Under the pieces are notes generated by a model that made no database searches, was not told where the DNA came from, and saw only the letters and a list, made by a program, of their open reading frames with translations. Shown here in pieces: positions 37,297-47,908 of a stretch of DNA of 64,000 nt; within the stretch, counting starts at the first letter, position 1; every line of letters begins with the position of its first letter. Source of the DNA: Croceibacterium atlanticum (lineage in GTDB: Bacteria > Pseudomonadota > Alphaproteobacteria > Sphingomonadales > Sphingomonadaceae); NCBI RefSeq assembly GCF_001008165.2, contig NZ_CP011452.2, forward strand, positions 2,604,001 through 2,668,000. Reading direction: 5' to 3'. Made by a program: the position numbers and the translations under genes.

Positions 37297-38321
37297 CAGC
37301 TGGCGAATTCAGTTTCCGCAGCGAGGGCCTCGAACATGAAGCCAGAGCGGCCCGGTTTGGCCAATGGAATCCGAAGGTCCGGTTGGACGATGAATGTCGG
37401 GCAGGGCGCACTTTTCGCCAGAGCGCCGGCGACACTTCCGTAGGGCGCGCTGGCAAGGTTGGTCTGGCCATGGGAAGCGACCACAACAAGGTCGATTTCG
37501 AGGCGGGATGCGATCAGATTGAGCCGCTCGCACGTTTCGCTGTCGGTTCCGAAATACACGGTAGCGTCGATGCCTTGCCGCAGGAGCCTCAACTTCCATG
37601 TTTCGAGATAGTTGCGGGCGCGCGCGGAGGTATTGCTCCTATCGGAACCGGCCTGTGTTTCGAGTGAGGGCAACTCGGCGGTTGGAGAAACAATGTGCGC
37701 CAGGATCACTTGCGCTTCTAGCGACTGGGCAAGCCTTGTGACAACCGGCAGCACGCTCTCGGAATTGGGCGATCCATCAAGCGGCACCAGAAGTCTGCGG
37801 TACTCGGCCGAACATTTCCTTTCGCGTCCCGAAGGAAGTAGAAGCATGGATGCTGCGCCGCTTGTCAGCAGCCGGTCGGCGGTGGTGCCCAGGCCTGAAT
37901 GTGGACCTCGCCCGCTATGCCGCGCGAGGACGAGGACCGACCCGCGATGACCCTCCGCCCAGTCTATCAGCCGTTCATGGGCGGTCCCCGGGAGAACAAC
38001 GGGCAGCACATCCGAGACCGTCTCGCTTGCCTCCCCAATAAGCTCGCCTATGCCGTCGCGGCATTCGGTGAAGCGCAGGTTCCACTCGATCGGGTCGGCA
38101 GGAAGAACCCCATGCGGGGCCGTTTCAACGATCTGGGCAAAGCCAAGCTGCAGGTCGAGAGCTTTCGCGATTGCGCGCGCGTGCCGTGTCACTTCGAGGC
38201 GGTTCATGTCTTCGTCCAGACAAGCAAGAATTTGCGGCGCTTGGCTAGAAAAGCGGGTGCGTTCGTCTCCAACCGGCGACCTCAGCACCGTGCTGGCACG
38301 TGATCGGGTATTCGTCGACAT
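37296..38321 (-). CDS. universal stress protein, two USP domains
   Basis: This 341-residue cytoplasmic protein has two tandem USP folds. The first contains ILACLDEDMNRLEVTRHARAI and LVLARHSGRGPHSGLGTTAD. The second contains LLVPLDGSPNSESVLPVV and VVASHGQTNLASAPYGSVA, a G-2x-G-9x-G(S/T)-like nucleotide loop. ATP binding is likely for the second domain. Starts at 38342, 38339 and 38321 are all ATG; I choose 38321 because GGAG lies nine bases upstream. It is translationally coupled to the giant glucan synthase that follows. Longer forms only add residues of low complexity. Confidence 0.87.
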   Translation of the reverse strand: MSTNTRSRASTVLRSPVGDERTRFSSQAPQILACLDEDMNRLEVTRHARAIAKALDLQLGFAQIVETAPHGVLPADPIEWNLRFTECRDGIGELIGEASETVSDVLPVVLPGTAHERLIDWAEGHRGSVLVLARHSGRGPHSGLGTTADRLLTSGAASMLLLPSGRERKCSAEYRRLLVPLDGSPNSESVLPVVTRLAQSLEAQVILAHIVSPTAELPSLETQAGSDRSNTSARARNYLETWKLRLLRQGIDATVYFGTDSETCERLNLIASRLEIDLVVVASHGQTNLASAPYGSVAGALAKSAPCPTFIVQPDLRIPLAKPGRSGFMFEALAAETEFAS

Positions 38322-38681
38322 GGCAGTACGCTCCGGCATCATCGTTTCGCCCAGGCAATCATGCCTGGTGCCCCCGCGAATGGATTTTATGGCACATCGG
38401 CCATCAGACGCAGGAAGCACCGGCATGGTCTCACCAGCCTCATGCAGGGCAGCGAGACTTCTTCTCGAAAGCCGGCCGATCGGGGAAGGCCGACATATAC
38501 TTGGACGCGAGCGGCACTGATCAATTACACCCGCACCATTGGTTCGCGTGCGGTCTCGCGTTCCAAGATCGAACCGGGATTATCGATCGGTGGAGGCTCT
38601 GGCCCGGCGGGGCATCTTGCTCACCAGACTGCGCGCAAGGGTCGATGCGCATTCGCCTCCAAGCGAAGAGGCTCTGCCCTG
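38322..38681. other. 360-nt gap between USP and YHS genes, no gene recognised
   Basis: The plus strand carries open frames here, and the longest runs on to 38938, but none has a convincing start or protein character. I see no tRNA and no clear terminator. It may hold the promoter region of the USP-ndvB unit. Confidence 0.5.
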
Positions 38682-38867
38682 TCAGGGCTGCGCAATGTGC
38701 GCCGGCGGCCCGCCTTGCTGCCGATCAATGTATTTCTCGGGGCGCTGATCGAAGCGCCGCACGCACTGAGCCGAGCAGAAGAAATAAGACCATCCCAAAA
38801 ATTCGCGGTGGGCCTCGACGGTCTCTAGCGGAATGCTACGCTGGCATACTGGATCGGTCACCTGCAT
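38682..38867 (-). CDS. YHS domain protein
   Basis: This 61-residue protein is almost entirely a YHS domain: TDPVCQRSI, then FLGWSYFFCSAQCVRRFDQ and PEKYI. The Cys and His pattern of such domains is linked to metal handling, often copper or other heavy metals. I use the ATG at 38867, which lies three bases downstream of the FAD oxidoreductase stop; a start at 38924 would overlap that gene by more than 50 nt. Its place behind a Cys-rich flavoprotein suggests a shared metal-related role (inference). Confidence 0.85.
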   Translation of the reverse strand: MQVTDPVCQRSIPLETVEAHREFLGWSYFFCSAQCVRRFDQRPEKYIDRQQGGPPAHIAQP

Positions 38868-38869
38868 CG

Positions 38870-39985
38870 TCAGAACGCCGTTCCATGTTCGCACCACACG
38901 CATGTGCAGTCCTGATGGTCGCAACTTGGGTCATGTAAGCCCCTGCGCAGGCGACGTTCTGCAGCGGGGAAGAGCATAGCGTGGAGAGATGATGCCGCAT
39001 ACAGCTTGTGCAGCCTCTCTCCCGTATTGGCTTGCATCAGTTTCGCTGTCACCCAATGGCGTCCTGTCGTTCCGATGCTGTTGAAGACAAAACGATTGAC
39101 GAAGCCCGCCTTCATTCTCGGTAAAAGCAAACGGCGCCACAATTGCTCATAGCTTCGATTTTCGAGGATGCTTTGTGCAGCGAGCGCGCCCGAAGTGATT
39201 GAATAGCGTAAACCAAACCCCGCAAGGGCATCTTGGAAACCAGCATGCTCGCCCGCAACCGGATGGCGCCCCTGGACTGCGCTTCTTGGGAGTCGCAGAT
39301 TTCCATAACCGCCGAAGGCTTGTTCGTTACGCATCACGAGCCCGACTTTCTCCCGGAAGAAATCACAGGTTCGCTCGACAAATTCCTGTTGCCGTTTGAA
39401 GCCGCTAAAAAGACACGCTGCGATAGTCCCGCGGCCTTGATGGACGAGGAGATAGGCATAGCCTCGCGGTGCCAAACGGTCGTCGAAGGCAATGTAAGCT
39501 CCATCTTCACACTCGGTTTCGAATACATATCCCGAGGCGATAATATCGGCTTTGCGCGGTCCCCCGGCGAGGATCGTTTCTCCCTCGGTTTCGCGAACGC
39601 GACTCCCGAAATGGACCCGCACACCAAGCGCCTCTGCCTGCTTGAGGAGCCCATACTCGAGGCTTTGCACCGATCCGCCGCGCTCAACGAGATAATAGAG
39701 TGGGCGGCGCGCTGAAATCTCGTGCCGCCGTCCGCGCGCATCGAAACCCGTGCCTGTCCGGACTGGATGGGCCAGGAAGTTGATATCGATCCCCCAGCTT
39801 TGGAGTTCGCACAGCGTATCCTCGTCGCAGCTCCAGTTTTCAAGGCCCTGGAAATCGCCGTGAAACCGCGCCCCGACGTGGCGGTGCCATTCGTGAAGCT
39901 CGACATCCCTTCCGCCTTTGGCGAGCACGATCGCCGCGGCGAGACCCGCCGGACCTGCGCCGACCACTGTAACGGCTGCGCTCAT
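38870..39985 (-). CDS. FAD-dependent oxidoreductase (geranylgeranyl reductase-like) with Cys-rich tail
   Basis: This 371-residue flavoprotein has a Rossmann FAD motif VVGAGPAGLAAAIVLAKGG at the N-terminus, and resembles the geranylgeranyl reductase/halogenase-like group. No membrane anchor is seen. The last 17 residues hold C355, H357, C360, C362, C365 and H367 in CDHQDCTCVWCEHG, a likely metal or Fe-S site that is not part of the fold. ATG at 39985. It is followed directly by the YHS gene. The substrate (a lipid, prenyl chain or small aromatic) cannot be predicted. Confidence 0.82.
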   Translation of the reverse strand: MSAAVTVVGAGPAGLAAAIVLAKGGRDVELHEWHRHVGARFHGDFQGLENWSCDEDTLCELQSWGIDINFLAHPVRTGTGFDARGRRHEISARRPLYYLVERGGSVQSLEYGLLKQAEALGVRVHFGSRVRETEGETILAGGPRKADIIASGYVFETECEDGAYIAFDDRLAPRGYAYLLVHQGRGTIAACLFSGFKRQQEFVERTCDFFREKVGLVMRNEQAFGGYGNLRLPRSAVQGRHPVAGEHAGFQDALAGFGLRYSITSGALAAQSILENRSYEQLWRRLLLPRMKAGFVNRFVFNSIGTTGRHWVTAKLMQANTGERLHKLYAASSLHAMLFPAAERRLRRGLHDPSCDHQDCTCVWCEHGTAF

Positions 39986-40037
39986 TAGGTCAGGTCAGTC
40001 GCGAACCGCGCCCCGGCAGGAATGGAGCAAGTTATTG

Positions 40038-40691
40038 TCACCTCCCTGGCTTGGCGGAGACGAGCGTGCGAAACTTCGGGAAAAACCGGGGAACGCGTGC
40101 TGCGTACTGACGATAGCGTTCGCCGAACTCGGCGAGTGCCTCTCGCTCCTCCCGCAGCGACAGCCGCCAGTACATGAGGAGGAGGATCGGGAACATGGCC
40201 AGCGTAAGTATGGTCGGCCACTGAACCAGAAAGCCCAGCATGATGAGGACGAAACCGACATATTGCGGGTGGCGGATGCGAGCATAAGGTCCTTCGGTTG
40301 CAAGTGCCCCCCCCTTCTGTGCCTGATAGAGCACGCGCCACGCGGCCGACAAAAGGATGAAACCACCTCCGATCAATCCAAAACTGAGGAGGTGGAACGG
40401 ACCGAAATGCGGATTGCCGCGCCAGCCAAACAGCATTTCGAGCAAATGACCGGAATCGTGCGCGAACCAGTCAACCGACGGATAATTGCTCTGCAGCCAT
40501 CCGGACAGGAAGTAGATGGTAAGCGGGAAGCCGTACATCTCGGTGAAAAGCGCCACGAGAAAGGCGCTGAACGCCCCAAAGGAGCGCCAATCGCGGCCCG
40601 ATTTCGGCTTGAAAAAGCTGAACGCAAAAAGAATGAAGATCGCCGAGTTGAAGGCGACCAATATCCAAAGTCCGTATGCGGAATCGTGCAT
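40038..40691 (-). CDS. isoprenylcysteine carboxyl methyltransferase-family membrane protein
   Basis: A 217-residue protein with about five membrane segments. The C-terminal half has the family signature: EGPYARIRHPQYVGFVLIMLG and LREEREALAEFGERYRQYAARVPRFFP, typical of ICMT/phospholipid methyltransferase folds that use S-adenosylmethionine. Bacterial members often accompany metal-resistance genes and lack a known substrate. ATG at 40691, two bases after the DUF2933 stop, so the two form a pair. Function is inferred from fold only. Confidence 0.85.
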   Translation of the reverse strand: MHDSAYGLWILVAFNSAIFILFAFSFFKPKSGRDWRSFGAFSAFLVALFTEMYGFPLTIYFLSGWLQSNYPSVDWFAHDSGHLLEMLFGWRGNPHFGPFHLLSFGLIGGGFILLSAAWRVLYQAQKGGALATEGPYARIRHPQYVGFVLIMLGFLVQWPTILTLAMFPILLLMYWRLSLREEREALAEFGERYRQYAARVPRFFPKFRTLVSAKPGR

Positions 40692-40693
40692 CG

Positions 40694-41035
40694 TCAGCGC
40701 ACTCCTCTTTCGTTGCCCGGCCGGTCATTAGCCGCATAGCGGGAGGCAGTTTTCTTGGACGCGCTATCGGTTGTCTGGTCATGTGCGCCATGGTGCCCGG
40801 AAGGTGGTGTATCGGCCTGGCCATGCCCGCCGTGTCCGCCATGCCCACCGTGCATGAAGAGGTGGATGCCCACGCAAAACGCCAGGATCAATCCGAGCAG
40901 ATAATAGTCGCCGGGGATATGGGCCTGATGCTCGAACAGCAGCAGAAACCCGGCGGCGAGAAGAAACACGATCACCGTTATTCCCGCGCGCGTTCCAAAA
41001 AATGGCCGATCCGGACCACTTGTCCCCTTTCGCAT
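40694..41035 (-). CDS. DUF2933 small membrane protein, His/Gly-rich
   Basis: This 113-residue protein has one membrane segment (about 17-37), the conserved FLLLFEHQAHIPGDYYLLGL and a His/Gly stretch, HLFMHGGHGGHGGHG, which could bind metal. This matches DUF2933 proteins, which often lie in copper or heavy-metal clusters. It is immediately upstream of the methyltransferase-family gene. The tail is Ser/Thr/Lys-rich and probably disordered. Confidence 0.85.
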   Translation of the reverse strand: MRKGTSGPDRPFFGTRAGITVIVFLLAAGFLLLFEHQAHIPGDYYLLGLILAFCVGIHLFMHGGHGGHGGHGQADTPPSGHHGAHDQTTDSASKKTASRYAANDRPGNERGVR

Positions 41036-41224
41036 AGTTATTCCTCAATCGCAGCGCCGCGCCTCGTTTGGCGGCGCTTCAAGAAGTAGACGCAGAGGCG
41101 GCCGCGTTCTTACAGGGAGGCTTTCTTGTGGTGCCCGAAACCACCCACGCCGGACTTGGAAGTGTAAGTTGATCACCGACCGCTCGTCTTTGGGAACACA
41201 ATCATTCAATACCTGAGAGGCGGT

Positions 41225-42598
41225 ATGACCCAGAGACAACGAGGAAAATCAGCGCGTCACGAACTTGGTCTGCGTGCATTGAAGCCGGCCTTGCGCGCCG
41301 TCGTGAAGGCTGGTCGACTTACAGTCATCGGTGCTCACGCGACGCGACTGGTCATCGATTCGGGTGCACCAGGACCCTCGGTTGCGATCAAGCTTCATAG
41401 CGCTGCGCTGCCGTTCAAGCTTCTCTCGCGCCCCTCGCTTGCGCTCGGCGAGGCCTATATGGATGGGTCCCTCACTGTGGAGGACGGATCCATTCGCGAT
41501 CTCCTTGCAATTGTTACTTCCGGGCTCGACGGACTTGATGAATTGCCGATCGAACGCCTCCGCGCACCGCTCGCGCGCATAGCCACCCGTCTCACAGGCA
41601 ACCGGCGCCGTAAAGCGGCCAGAAACGTCGCGCGTCATTACGACCTTTCGAACGAGTTCTATGCACTCTTCCTCGACGAAGACTGGCAATACTCGTGTGC
41701 CTATTTTTGCGAAGGTTGTTCCTCGCTAGAGGACGCTCAAGCCGCAAAGCGCTCCCATATTGGTCAAAAGCTGATGGTAGGTGAAGGCATGAGCGTCCTT
41801 GACATTGGCTGTGGCTGGGGCGGCCTCGCGATCGAATTGGCAAAGCAGGGCGCGGCCGAAGTGTTAGGCATCAGCCTTTCGCAAGAGCAACTGACGCTGG
41901 CGCGCCAGCGCGCCGAGGAGGCTGGGTTTGCAGAAGAGGCGCGGTTCGATTTCTGCGACTACCGCGACCTTCAGGGTGAATTCGACCGTATCGTTTCCGT
42001 CGGGATGTTCGAACATGTCGGCCCTGCCAGCTACGGGTCCTTTTTCAGAGCCATCGAAGAGCATCTTGCTCCGGATGGGGTCGCCGTCGTCCACTCGATC
42101 GGGAGAATGGCTCCCCCGGGCGGAAAGGATCCCTGGGTCGACAAGTACATCTTTCCCGGCGGCTACATCCCGTCGCTGTCAGAGACCCTGTCCGTCGTCG
42201 AGCGCATGGGCCTGTGGGTTACCGATATCGAGATCCTGAGGCTGCACTATGCGGAAACGCTGGCGCATTGGTACGAGCGCTTTCAATCGCGCCGCGAAAA
42301 GGCGCTCGAACTCTTCGACGAGCGCTTCTGCCGGATGTGGGAGTATTATCTCGCCGCCTGCGAAATGATGTTTCGCAATGGCAATCTTATGGTTTTCCAG
42401 CTCCAGCTTGCGCACAAGCGGGACGCGGTCCCGCTGACGCGTGAATATCTCTACGCCCCACGCGATCAAAGCGTCGTGCCGCGCGATGCAGGCGGGAACC
42501 ATTTGCGCTGCAGCTGCTCAGCTCGCTCGCGTTTGCTTGGGACGTCGAACTCCGAAGGGGTTCCACCGATGCGCTACGATGGTTCGTCGACCAGCTGA
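41225..42598 (+). CDS. cfa: cyclopropane-fatty-acyl-phospholipid synthase
   Basis: Adds a methylene group to unsaturated phospholipid acyl chains at the membrane, using S-adenosylmethionine; cells do this under stress and on entering stationary phase. The 457-residue protein has the N-terminal lipid-binding domain (LGEAYMDGSL), HYDLSNEFYALFLDEDWQYSCAYF and the SAM site LDIGCGWGGLAIELAKQ (Asp193-Gly200). The core ends at VPLTREYLYAP; about 50 further residues with several Cys and Ser have no counterpart I recognise, so the natural stop may have been lost. ATG with GAGAGG about 5 nt upstream. Confidence 0.93.
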   Translation: MTQRQRGKSARHELGLRALKPALRAVVKAGRLTVIGAHATRLVIDSGAPGPSVAIKLHSAALPFKLLSRPSLALGEAYMDGSLTVEDGSIRDLLAIVTSGLDGLDELPIERLRAPLARIATRLTGNRRRKAARNVARHYDLSNEFYALFLDEDWQYSCAYFCEGCSSLEDAQAAKRSHIGQKLMVGEGMSVLDIGCGWGGLAIELAKQGAAEVLGISLSQEQLTLARQRAEEAGFAEEARFDFCDYRDLQGEFDRIVSVGMFEHVGPASYGSFFRAIEEHLAPDGVAVVHSIGRMAPPGGKDPWVDKYIFPGGYIPSLSETLSVVERMGLWVTDIEILRLHYAETLAHWYERFQSRREKALELFDERFCRMWEYYLAACEMMFRNGNLMVFQLQLAHKRDAVPLTREYLYAPRDQSVVPRDAGGNHLRCSCSARSRLLGTSNSEGVPPMRYDGSSTS

Positions 42599-42639
42599 GG
42601 TTGAACGGCAGAACAAAGGCACGTCCGGTAAGAGTCGAG

Positions 42640-42668
42640 CCGCTTGTGAGGGTGCAATTCGCAAGCGG
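42640..42668. repeat. inverted repeat downstream of cfa, possible terminator
   Basis: CCGCTTG (42640-42646) pairs with CAAGCGG (42662-42668), and two more pairs form after one mismatch. It lies about 40 nt beyond the cfa stop. No T-run follows, so intrinsic termination is only possible, not shown. Confidence 0.4.
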
Positions 42669-42858
42669 TTGCGAAGCACAGCATCTGCGGTGCTGCCAGC
42701 GATGCGAAATTAATTGCTGATCGAAAGCATTTGTACGACCCGTCTGCGTAGTATCGCCGAGCCAACGGTTCGAAACGAACCCACGCTTCGGATCGCGCCC
42801 ATCCGTGCCGTGCCTGTTCTGGCATTTGAACTGCTCGCACGAGCCGCGGCCGATTGCC

Positions 42859-43602
42859 TCAGCGGCGCTCTCCCATCAGGCGAAGCAGGAACAGGAACAG
42901 ATTGATGAAATCGAGATAGAGCGTCAGGGCGCCCAGTACGATGGCCTTGCCGCGAAACTCGGTCTGCCCGACCTGGAAATAGATGTTTCTGATCTTCTGC
43001 GTGTCATAGGCAGTCAGGCCCGCGAAGATAAGCACGCCCAGACCGCTGACAATCAGGTCCATTGTCGAGGATTGGAGGAACATATTGACGACCAGGGCAA
43101 CGAGCAGGCCGACAACCCCCATGATCAAAAAGGCGCCCCAGGCCGATAGATCTTTCTTGGTTGTATATCCCCACAGGCTCAGGCCGCCAAAGGCAGAGGC
43201 GGCGGCGAAAAAGGTCCGGGCGATGCTCACCCCGGTATAGGCGAGGAATACGGTCGATAGCGACACGCCCATGAGTGCCGCATAGCTCCAGAACAGCGTT
43301 TTCGCGGTCCTTTCCGAGAAACGATTGATCCCAAATCCCAAGGCAAAGACAATGGCCAGGGGTGCAAAGATGGCGATCCAGCCCAGCACCGTTGGCGCGC
43401 CGGTAGCGGAAAAGAAGATCTCGCGAATGCTGGCGGTATTCGCGACCCAAAGTCCGACGATACCGGTAAGAAGCAATCCGCTCGTCATGTAATTATAGAC
43501 GCCGAGCATGTATGATCGCAGCCCCGCGTCAAACGTCCCCGAGGGAACCGATTGAGGGGTAGAGGCGCGATCAAAGCTTGTCGCGGATCGGTGGTCTTCC
43601 AT
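42859..43602 (-). CDS. Bax inhibitor-1/YccA family membrane protein
   Basis: This 247-residue protein has seven hydrophobic segments and the family core: YNYMTSGLLLTGIVGLWVA, SLSTVFLAYTGVSIARTF, then LTAYDTQKIRNIYF and LTLYLDFINLFLFLLRL at the C-terminus. These proteins are pH-sensitive Ca2+ leak channels or protease modulators in the inner membrane. I use the ATG at 43602, with AGGGA about nine bases upstream; an in-frame GTG at 43635 is weaker. It follows the secreted unknown gene on the same strand by 48 nt. Confidence 0.9.
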   Translation of the reverse strand: MEDHRSATSFDRASTPQSVPSGTFDAGLRSYMLGVYNYMTSGLLLTGIVGLWVANTASIREIFFSATGAPTVLGWIAIFAPLAIVFALGFGINRFSERTAKTLFWSYAALMGVSLSTVFLAYTGVSIARTFFAAASAFGGLSLWGYTTKKDLSAWGAFLIMGVVGLLVALVVNMFLQSSTMDLIVSGLGVLIFAGLTAYDTQKIRNIYFQVGQTEFRGKAIVLGALTLYLDFINLFLFLLRLMGERR

Positions 43603-43650
43603 AAGTAGAATTCCCTTTCTTGCGCGGATCGGCACCTCGCGGCCCGATCG

Positions 43651-44178
43651 TTAGTCGTGGGTATAGGTAAAGTGCGCCGTGACGGCGGGGACCCGGTGCA
43701 TTCTTGGCGGCGTATTCTTGGACGGGGAGGATTGCATATGCGGGGGGCGTTCGACCTCGATCCCGATCCGGTATTTGATGCCGCGTTGGAATGTCGTGAA
43801 ACCACCGAAAGTGAGCGCGCCGGCGACGGTCATGGGTTCCAGACGGATCGTTCGCTGCAAACCGCCGGGCTCGGTGATATGCGCCCTGACCTTCGCATCG
43901 GTTATCCGGGCGCCGGAAGCCTCGTCGAAAACGGCCGCAACGATATGCATGCTGTGCGAACCGGCGGGCACGCCGCCGTGCATCCTCGCTTCGGGGTGGC
44001 TCTTGGCGTGGCCGCGCACTGTCGCGGCAGGCACCACGCCCAGATACATCATTAACCCGTCCGCGGTCCTGACACCATCGACCACCCCTGCGTGACTGTT
44101 GGTCGGCGCCATGACCGCTGCGAACATACCTGCCGCTGCAACCAGCGCGATTGCTGATCGAATCTGTTTCGAAATCAT
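43651..44178 (-). CDS. secreted protein of unknown function
   Basis: This 175-residue protein has an export signal (about 1-30, ending near MAPTNSHA). The mature part starts with DGVRTADGLMMYLGVVPA, has HPEARMHGGVPAGSHSMHIV and ends with PAVTAHFTYTHD. His and Met are spread through it, which might suit metal binding. I do not recognise the family with certainty; periplasmic iron- or copper-binding proteins are possible. I use the ATG at 44178 (GGAG six bases upstream) rather than the ATG four codons earlier. It is the gene just upstream of the BI-1 gene. Confidence 0.72.
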   Translation of the reverse strand: MISKQIRSAIALVAAAGMFAAVMAPTNSHAGVVDGVRTADGLMMYLGVVPAATVRGHAKSHPEARMHGGVPAGSHSMHIVAAVFDEASGARITDAKVRAHITEPGGLQRTIRLEPMTVAGALTFGGFTTFQRGIKYRIGIEVERPPHMQSSPSKNTPPRMHRVPAVTAHFTYTHD

Positions 44179-44316
44179 ATCGGGCTCCATCTGCGTGAAA
44201 AGTAAGACGCATGGGGAGAACGGAAATTACATCGCGCGGACGAGCGGCATCGACACTGCGGGGTCCGGAAAACGCGGTATCGCTCTTGCCCGCCTGCGCC
44301 AAGACGCGCTTGGGTC

Positions 44317-46023
<1,707 letters not shown>

Positions 46024-47838
46024 CTAAAGCCCCGCCAGTGCCAGCATTGCTGACGCGCCTTTTTCGGCCTCGTCGGCGTGCTGGCGCATCATCGCAAAGA
46101 GCTCACGGCCCAGCCCTTGCTCGTCCCGCGGCGGCAGGGCGGGTTCGCGGTCGTTCCAGTCTTTCTCGCTCACCAGGGCTTCGACCACGCCGTTATCCGC
46201 AGACAGCCGCACCACGTCGCCGTCGCGCAAGCGCGCGAGCGGACCACCAGCATGCGCTTCGGGCCAGACATGGATCGCCGCGGGCACCTTGCCCGAAGCC
46301 CCTGACATACGGCCGTCCGTGACAAGCCCGATGCTGAGTCCGCGGTCCTGAAGGACGCCCAGAGGTGGCATGAGCTTATGCAGTTCGGGCATCCCGTTCG
46401 CGCGCGGCCCCTGAAAGCGCACGACGATCACCATGTCGCGGTCGATCTCCCCCGCCTCGAATGCGCGTAGCACGTCATCCTGGTCCGGAAAAATCCGCGC
46501 CGGCGCCTCGATTGTCCAGCGTTCGGGGGCGACCGCGCTCGTCTTCATGACACAGCGACCGAGATTGCCGGTGAGGAGCCTTATCCCGCCATCGAGCGAA
46601 AACGGTGCCTGAGCGGTTCTCAAAATGCTTTCGTTGCGGCTTATTGTTGCACCGCTGCGCCATACAAGTTCATCACCATCTAATGCCGGCTGCTTTGCAT
46701 AGGCGCCGAGATCGTTCTTCCAGACGGTCAGGACATCTTGGTGAAGCAAACCTGCCTCGAGGAGTTCGCGGATGACAAAGGCCATTCCGCCTGCCGCTTG
46801 GAAGTCGTTCACATCGCCACCGCCATTCGGATAAATCCGCGCCAAGAGCGGAACGACCGTGCCCAACTCCTCAAAATCGCTCCAGTCGATCTCCAGGCCC
46901 GCCGCGCGGGCGATGGCCGGCAGATGAATGGTGTGGTTGGTCGAGCCGCCGGTTGCGAGCAGGCCCACGGCAGCATTGACGATCGCCTTTTCGTCGATGC
47001 AATGCGCTAGCGGACGGTAATCTTGGCCCTCAGATCCGATCTCGGTAATCCTGTGGACGGCAGCGCGCGTAAGTTGCTGCCGCAGCTTCGTGCCGGGATT
47101 GACAAACGCAGCGCCCGGCACGTGGAGGCCCGTCACCTCCATCATCATCTGGTTGGAATTGGCGGTGCCGTAAAATGTGCAGGTGCCAGGGGCATGATAG
47201 GAGGCGCTCTCGGCTTCGAGCAGCTTGTCATGCCCGATCTTTCCTTCGGCGAAGAGCTGGCGGATGCGCGCCTTTTCCCGGTTTGGGAGCCCTGACGGCA
47301 TCGGCCCGGCGGGCACGAGGATCGCAGGCAGATGTCCGAAACGGAGCATGCCGATCAACAAGCCAGGCACGATCTTGTCGCAAATGCCGAGGAGGAGCGC
47401 ACCTTCGAACATCGCGTGACTGAGCCCTACCGCGGTGGCGAGCGCGATTGTATCGCGGCTGAACAGCGAGAGCTCCATGCCGTCCTGGCCCTGGGTGACG
47501 CCGTCGCACATCGCCGGTGCGCCGCCCGCGATCTGCGCTGTCGCGCCGACCTCGCGGGCAAAAATCTTGATTTGTTCGGGATAGCGATAATAGGGCGCAT
47601 GCGCGGAGAGCATATCGTTATAGGCGGTGACCACTCCGATATTGATCGCATGGGCGCCCGCGATGGTCTGCTTGTCCTCGCCCGATGCGGCAAATGCGTG
47701 CGCCAGATTGCTGCACGAAAGCGCGCTTCGTCGCGGGCCGGCATCCCGCTGACGGTCAATGAAGGCGAGATAGGCGTCGCGTCGCCGCTTCGAACGGTTG
47801 GCAATACGGGCAGTAACGGCTTCGACGACAGGGTTCAT
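46024..47838 (-). CDS. edd: phosphogluconate dehydratase (Entner-Doudoroff)
   Basis: Dehydrates 6-phosphogluconate to 2-keto-3-deoxy-6-phosphogluconate. The 604-residue protein is the normal length (E. coli 603). Fe-S ligands are visible as APAMCDG (C111), LGICDK (C153) and [12 protein letters not shown] (C220). The [15 protein letters not shown] and [17 protein letters not shown] segments are diagnostic of Edd rather than of dihydroxy-acid dehydratase. ATG at 47838. The KDPG aldolase (eda) is not in the window. It sits between a kinase gene and pgm on the same strand. Confidence 0.94.
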   Translation of the reverse strand: MNPVVEAVTARIANRSKRRRDAYLAFIDRQRDAGPRRSALSCSNLAHAFAASGEDKQTIAGAHAINIGVVTAYNDMLSAHAPYYRYPEQIKIFAREVGATAQIAGGAPAMCDGVTQGQDGMELSLFSRDTIALATAVGLSHAMFEGALLLGICDKIVPGLLIGMLRFGHLPAILVPAGPMPSGLPNREKARIRQLFAEGKIGHDKLLEAESASYHAPGTCTFYGTANSNQMMMEVTGLHVPGAAFVNPGTKLRQQLTRAAVHRITEIGSEGQDYRPLAHCIDEKAIVNAAVGLLATGGSTNHTIHLPAIARAAGLEIDWSDFEELGTVVPLLARIYPNGGGDVNDFQAAGGMAFVIRELLEAGLLHQDVLTVWKNDLGAYAKQPALDGDELVWRSGATISRNESILRTAQAPFSLDGGIRLLTGNLGRCVMKTSAVAPERWTIEAPARIFPDQDDVLRAFEAGEIDRDMVIVVRFQGPRANGMPELHKLMPPLGVLQDRGLSIGLVTDGRMSGASGKVPAAIHVWPEAHAGGPLARLRDGDVVRLSADNGVVEALVSEKDWNDREPALPPRDEQGLGRELFAMMRQHADEAEKGASAMLALAGL

Positions 47839-47908
47839 GCGCGGTCCCTCCGGGACGTTTGGGAAATGCCATGAGCCGTGGCGCGCGCTGCCTGGCTGTG
47901 CATTTGCC

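Noticed and set aside
38300-38938. 212-residue plus-strand open frame over the YHS gene
   Set aside because: Overlaps a clear YHS domain on the other strand and shows no domain or ribosome site.
42767-42781. GGTTCG-AAA-CGAACC, resembling a tRNA T-loop
   Set aside because: No acceptor, D or anticodon arm can be built around it; it is a short palindrome.
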